64,000 bases of DNA, taken from Paenibacillus silagei (GTDB lineage: Bacteria > Bacillota > Bacilli > Paenibacillales > Paenibacillaceae). The number at the start of each line of letters is the position of its first letter. The stretch's first letter is position 1. Shown in pieces: positions 61,609 through 64,000 of the stretch. Both the position numbers and the translations under genes were made by a program. The notes under the pieces were generated by a model that searched no databases, had not been told where the DNA came from, and saw only the letters and a list, made by a program, of their open reading frames with translations. The DNA lies in assembly GCF_017874735.1 (NCBI RefSeq), contig NZ_JAGGLV010000026.1, positions 40,152-104,151 of the forward strand. The letters are read 5' to 3'.

Positions 61609-63503
61609 TCCTCCTTAAAAGGATCTTCCCTTCCATTCCCGGCGGCAAGCCCCGGCAGCGGTAATGACAAGATTACATCCGTCCCCTCGCCCGGCTTGCT
61701 GAACACCTCAATCCCATAGGCCGGACCGTAATGAAGCTGAAGGCGCTGGTGTACATTGGCCATGCCAATCCCTCCATTAATGCTCTTCTTCGGGGGGAGC
61801 TCGTGCCGGAGCCGCTCCCTTAGCTTATCTAGTGTAACCTGATCCATTCCGCAGCCGTTATCACGGATATGGAACAGAAGCTTCTGCTCTGTATACTCAC
61901 ACTTGATGCTCAGCTGCATCCGGGATTTGGTATCATCCAGCCCGTGATAAGCAGCATTCTCAATAATCGGCTGAAACACCAGCTTAATCATGGAATAGCT
62001 GTCAAGCGCCTCTGGAACATCAATCGTCAGCTCAAATCTGCCAGGATACCGGCTGCCCAGCAGCTCCACGTAGTTACGCACATAAAGCAGCTCTTGCTTC
62101 ATCGTCGCCCAGCCGCTCAAGTCACTGGTGCTGTAGCGCAGAAGCTTCCCCAGAATGGAGATCATGTCAGCGGCTTCCACATCATCATTAATCTCTGCGG
62201 TCATCCGGATGGTTTCAAGCGTGTTATAGATAAAATGCGGATTGATCTGGCTCTGAAGCGCCTGCAGCTCCGCCTCCTTCTTCTGCTCCTCAATCTGGTA
62301 AATATCCTGAATCAATTGACGAATACGGGCCAGCATCCGGTTGAATTGATGCCCCAGGAGACCAATCTCGTCACGGCGTTTAATGAGGAAGGTCACATCA
62401 AGGTCGCCGTTCTGTACCTTTTTCATAAGCTGGATCATCTGGGTCAGCGGCTTGGTCAGGGCAAACGACAGAATAAGCGAGATGATCAGGGCCAGCACAA
62501 TGATGATTAGAGTAGCACCTATAGTTGCATTGCGGGTCAGCTTCACTCCACGGGTCAATTCGTCCACCGGTATGGAAATAATCACCTTCCAATTCGTCTT
62601 GGTTGAGCTTGAATAAATATTAAGCCGGTCTTTGCCGGATACGGTGTCATAAAAGCTCCCGGAGCTCCCTTCCGCAGCACGGAATAAGGAGGACCGGGAA
62701 ATATCCGCAGTCAGCAGCTTCTGCTCACTGTCATAGATGACTTTGCCCGCTTGATCCACAAGGATAGATTTCCCCCGGGTCACCTTGTCCAGCTCCGCCA
62801 CCTGATTCTCCAGATTACTGAAGTTAGCCTCCACTGCGATCAGGCCGGCTGGCTTCCATAGCCCGTCCAGAATGGGACGCACCACCGTAAAAGCATATCG
62901 GGTACTCTGCAAATTGCTTGTATATGCCTGTGTTCCCAGCAGGGTCGCTTCTCCGCCGGAGCCCTTTACCTGCTCGCTCCAGAACCTGTAGCTCTGCTGA
63001 AGATCCAGCCGGACTCCCCCATCCTTGGCAGAATAATAACCATTCCCGTAGGCGTCAAAAATATAGACCGAATTGGTACCCCGCTTAATATTGTTAATAA
63101 ATGATATATTCTCTTCGATGCCGCGCTGAATGGACAGCAGGAGATCCAAATCACCAGGAGCCACCTGAGCCGTGTCCTGCTTGCCTTCCATCATCTGCTT
63201 TTGCTCATAATAGCGGTTCGAGCGGATCAGGTTCTGCTTAATCTCATTGACGTAAGCGGGCATGGAAGAAATCCGTTTCATATCTTCTATGTAATCATCG
63301 ATGGAATCCATCATTTGATCAATCAGCTTCTCGGAATAGGCGATCGTGTTCGCCTGTATGGATTCGGAATAGCTCTTGAAGCTGATCACACTGATGAAGG
63401 ACAGCGGGAGCGTAATAATGACCAGAAATACCAGGAACAGCTTGCGCTCCATGGACATGTCCTCGATATAAGACCACCAGTTGTGATTGCGTGCTGCTCT
63501 CAT
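61605..63503 (-). CDS. YesM-type sensor histidine kinase
   Basis: 632 aa from ATG 63503 (GGGAGAAGG just upstream; a TTG seven codons earlier lacks one). TM1 at ~20-42, an extracytoplasmic Cache-type sensor of ~280 residues, TM2 at ~326-350, HAMP (TKPLTQMIQLMKKVQNGDLDVTF), then a His_kinase domain with LQSQINPHFIYNTLETIR (His423) and an HATPase with DNGCGM and GGIGMANVHQRLQLHYG. It should phosphorylate the AraC-type regulator at 55617-56381. It heads a kinase, binding lipoprotein, LacI transcript. Confidence 0.93.
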   Translation of the reverse strand: MRAARNHNWWSYIEDMSMERKLFLVFLVIITLPLSFISVISFKSYSESIQANTIAYSEKLIDQMMDSIDDYIEDMKRISSMPAYVNEIKQNLIRSNRYYEQKQMMEGKQDTAQVAPGDLDLLLSIQRGIEENISFINNIKRGTNSVYIFDAYGNGYYSAKDGGVRLDLQQSYRFWSEQVKGSGGEATLLGTQAYTSNLQSTRYAFTVVRPILDGLWKPAGLIAVEANFSNLENQVAELDKVTRGKSILVDQAGKVIYDSEQKLLTADISRSSLFRAAEGSSGSFYDTVSGKDRLNIYSSSTKTNWKVIISIPVDELTRGVKLTRNATIGATLIIIVLALIISLILSFALTKPLTQMIQLMKKVQNGDLDVTFLIKRRDEIGLLGHQFNRMLARIRQLIQDIYQIEEQKKEAELQALQSQINPHFIYNTLETIRMTAEINDDVEAADMISILGKLLRYSTSDLSGWATMKQELLYVRNYVELLGSRYPGRFELTIDVPEALDSYSMIKLVFQPIIENAAYHGLDDTKSRMQLSIKCEYTEQKLLFHIRDNGCGMDQVTLDKLRERLRHELPPKKSINGGIGMANVHQRLQLHYGPAYGIEVFSKPGEGTDVILSLPLPGLAAGNGREDPFKEE

Positions 63504-63573
63504 TCGGCCTTCTCCCAGGTTCAAATTACATAACTAATCCAGCAAACAACAATAACAAAACCCTAACAAAACC

Positions 63574-63602
63574 ATTATACGCATTCGCTTAAGGATGTAC
63601 AA
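63574..63602 (-). promoter_or_regulatory. Sigma-A promoter of the kinase operon
   Basis: TTGTAC, 17 bp, TATAAT on the minus strand. Just downstream GTTTTGTTA occurs twice (12-bp step); the transporter leader also contains GTTTTGTTATT near 55360. Confidence 0.7.
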
Positions 63603-63910
63603 GGAAGGAGGTACTGTCAGAAGAAAATAAGTTTCTATTTCTATTATATTTTCAAGTTCAATCTATAAAGGCTGAGAATAAAGTATTAGACTGACGATGT
63701 TTCTTTAAGCCAACGGGCAGGAAAGTTGGTGGCTCCCTTGAACAAAAAAGGTAATTTAATAATTAGCCGTATTCACTAAGCATCTGTGGTACGATGCTTG
63801 CGACGCATAGTAAACCGATGAGACAGACCATCTAATGGATAAAATCACCCTGCGACTGAAGGAATCTGGTGCCTTCTCTCAGCGGTCACTTGTAAGGAGT
63901 AGTATTGTTG
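63603..63910. other. Gene-free stretch next to the group II intron
   Basis: About 300 bp upstream of the kinase promoter. A hairpin AAGCATC-TGTGGTAC-GATGCTT lies at 63777-63798. No gene or complete mobile element is recognised; part may be a transposon remnant or the intron's 3' exon, but I cannot identify it. Confidence 0.4.
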
Positions 63911-64000
63911 GTCGAGTAGGCGGGGCCTTTCCTTCGTGGATTGTGCCCCTACCCCTCACAGATCCGTACGTGCGCAATTTACGCATACGGCTCTTCACCC
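63911..64000 (-). mobile_element. 3' end of a group II intron (domains V and VI), continuing beyond the window
   Basis: Read on the minus strand, GAGCCGTATGCG at 63993 pairs with the CGCACGTACGG arm ending at 63961. This is the 33-34-nt domain V hairpin with the AGC triad. It is followed by TGTGAGGGGTAGGGGC, a stem, and GGCCCCGCCTACTCGAC, a domain VI with the usual CCTACTC branch region and a 3' end near 63911. The reverse-transcriptase ORF would lie to the right, outside the window. The G-A facing pair in the domain V base is unusual. Confidence 0.7.

Noticed and set aside
63837..64000. Open plus-strand frame at the right edge
   Set aside because: It runs antisense through the group II intron domains V and VI, so its openness is likely accidental.

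Overview
The window reads as chromosomal DNA of a Paenibacillus-like spore-forming Firmicute. The evidence is a pheST operon under a T-box, a GlcT/RAT-controlled ptsG next to ptsHI, a yuaF-floT pair, a galactose operon with type-2 GalT, YesM/YesN-type sugar two-component genes, moderate GC, strong AGGAGG ribosome sites and frequent GTG/TTG starts. No tRNA, rRNA or CRISPR was found. All calls come from reading the sequence; no database search was possible.

Layout. 1-7.8 kb: a partial exported protein, a gene-free tract with 51-bp periodic repeats, an 821-aa ZapA-like coiled-coil protein, and pheS-pheT with their T-box leader; a hairpin repeat lies between pheS and pheT. 8-13.8 kb: a four-gene operon of a large secreted protein, a glycine-rich HlyD-type adaptor, an ABC ATPase and an FtsX-type permease. 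14.3-20 kb: a PAS-GGDEF protein, an intracellular pullulanase with a C-terminal CBM41-like module, and an MFS transporter. 20.1-25.4 kb: ptsI, ptsH, ptsG and glcT with the RNA antiterminator. 25.5-31.6 kb: an ABC exporter pair, flotillin/NfeD with a sigma-W-like promoter, and an iron alcohol dehydrogenase. 31.8-36.7 kb: galK-galE-galT with a divergent AraC regulator. 36.8-50.9 kb: aldo-keto reductase, sirtuin, HAD phosphatase, alpha/beta hydrolase, acyltransferase, ilvD, NodB deacetylase, AI-2E-family permease, class B PBP and a chemoreceptor.

51.0-63.5 kb is the most coherent accessory block and looks like a beta-1,4-manno-oligosaccharide utilisation locus. It holds a binding lipoprotein and two permeases (no ATPase), a GH130 mannooligosaccharide phosphorylase, a cellobiose-2-epimerase-like enzyme and a GH130 mannosylglucose phosphorylase. 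It also holds a LacI regulator, a YesN-type response regulator, a YesM-type histidine kinase, and a second binding lipoprotein co-transcribed with the kinase. The enzymes fit phosphorolytic catabolism: mannobiose is epimerised to mannosyl-glucose and split to mannose-1-phosphate plus glucose. The promoters of the response regulator and the transporter share one layout: a TTGAAGACTA box 42-43 bp upstream of the -10, and a CcpA/LacI-type palindrome just downstream of it.

The window ends in the 3' tail (domains V and VI) of a group II intron whose body lies beyond the right edge. Three kinds of non-coding repeat are present: a 51-bp tandem array, an 18-bp dispersed motif related to TTTAGTTGTA palindromes, and a 117-bp hairpin element in two copies that keep their stems by paired changes.
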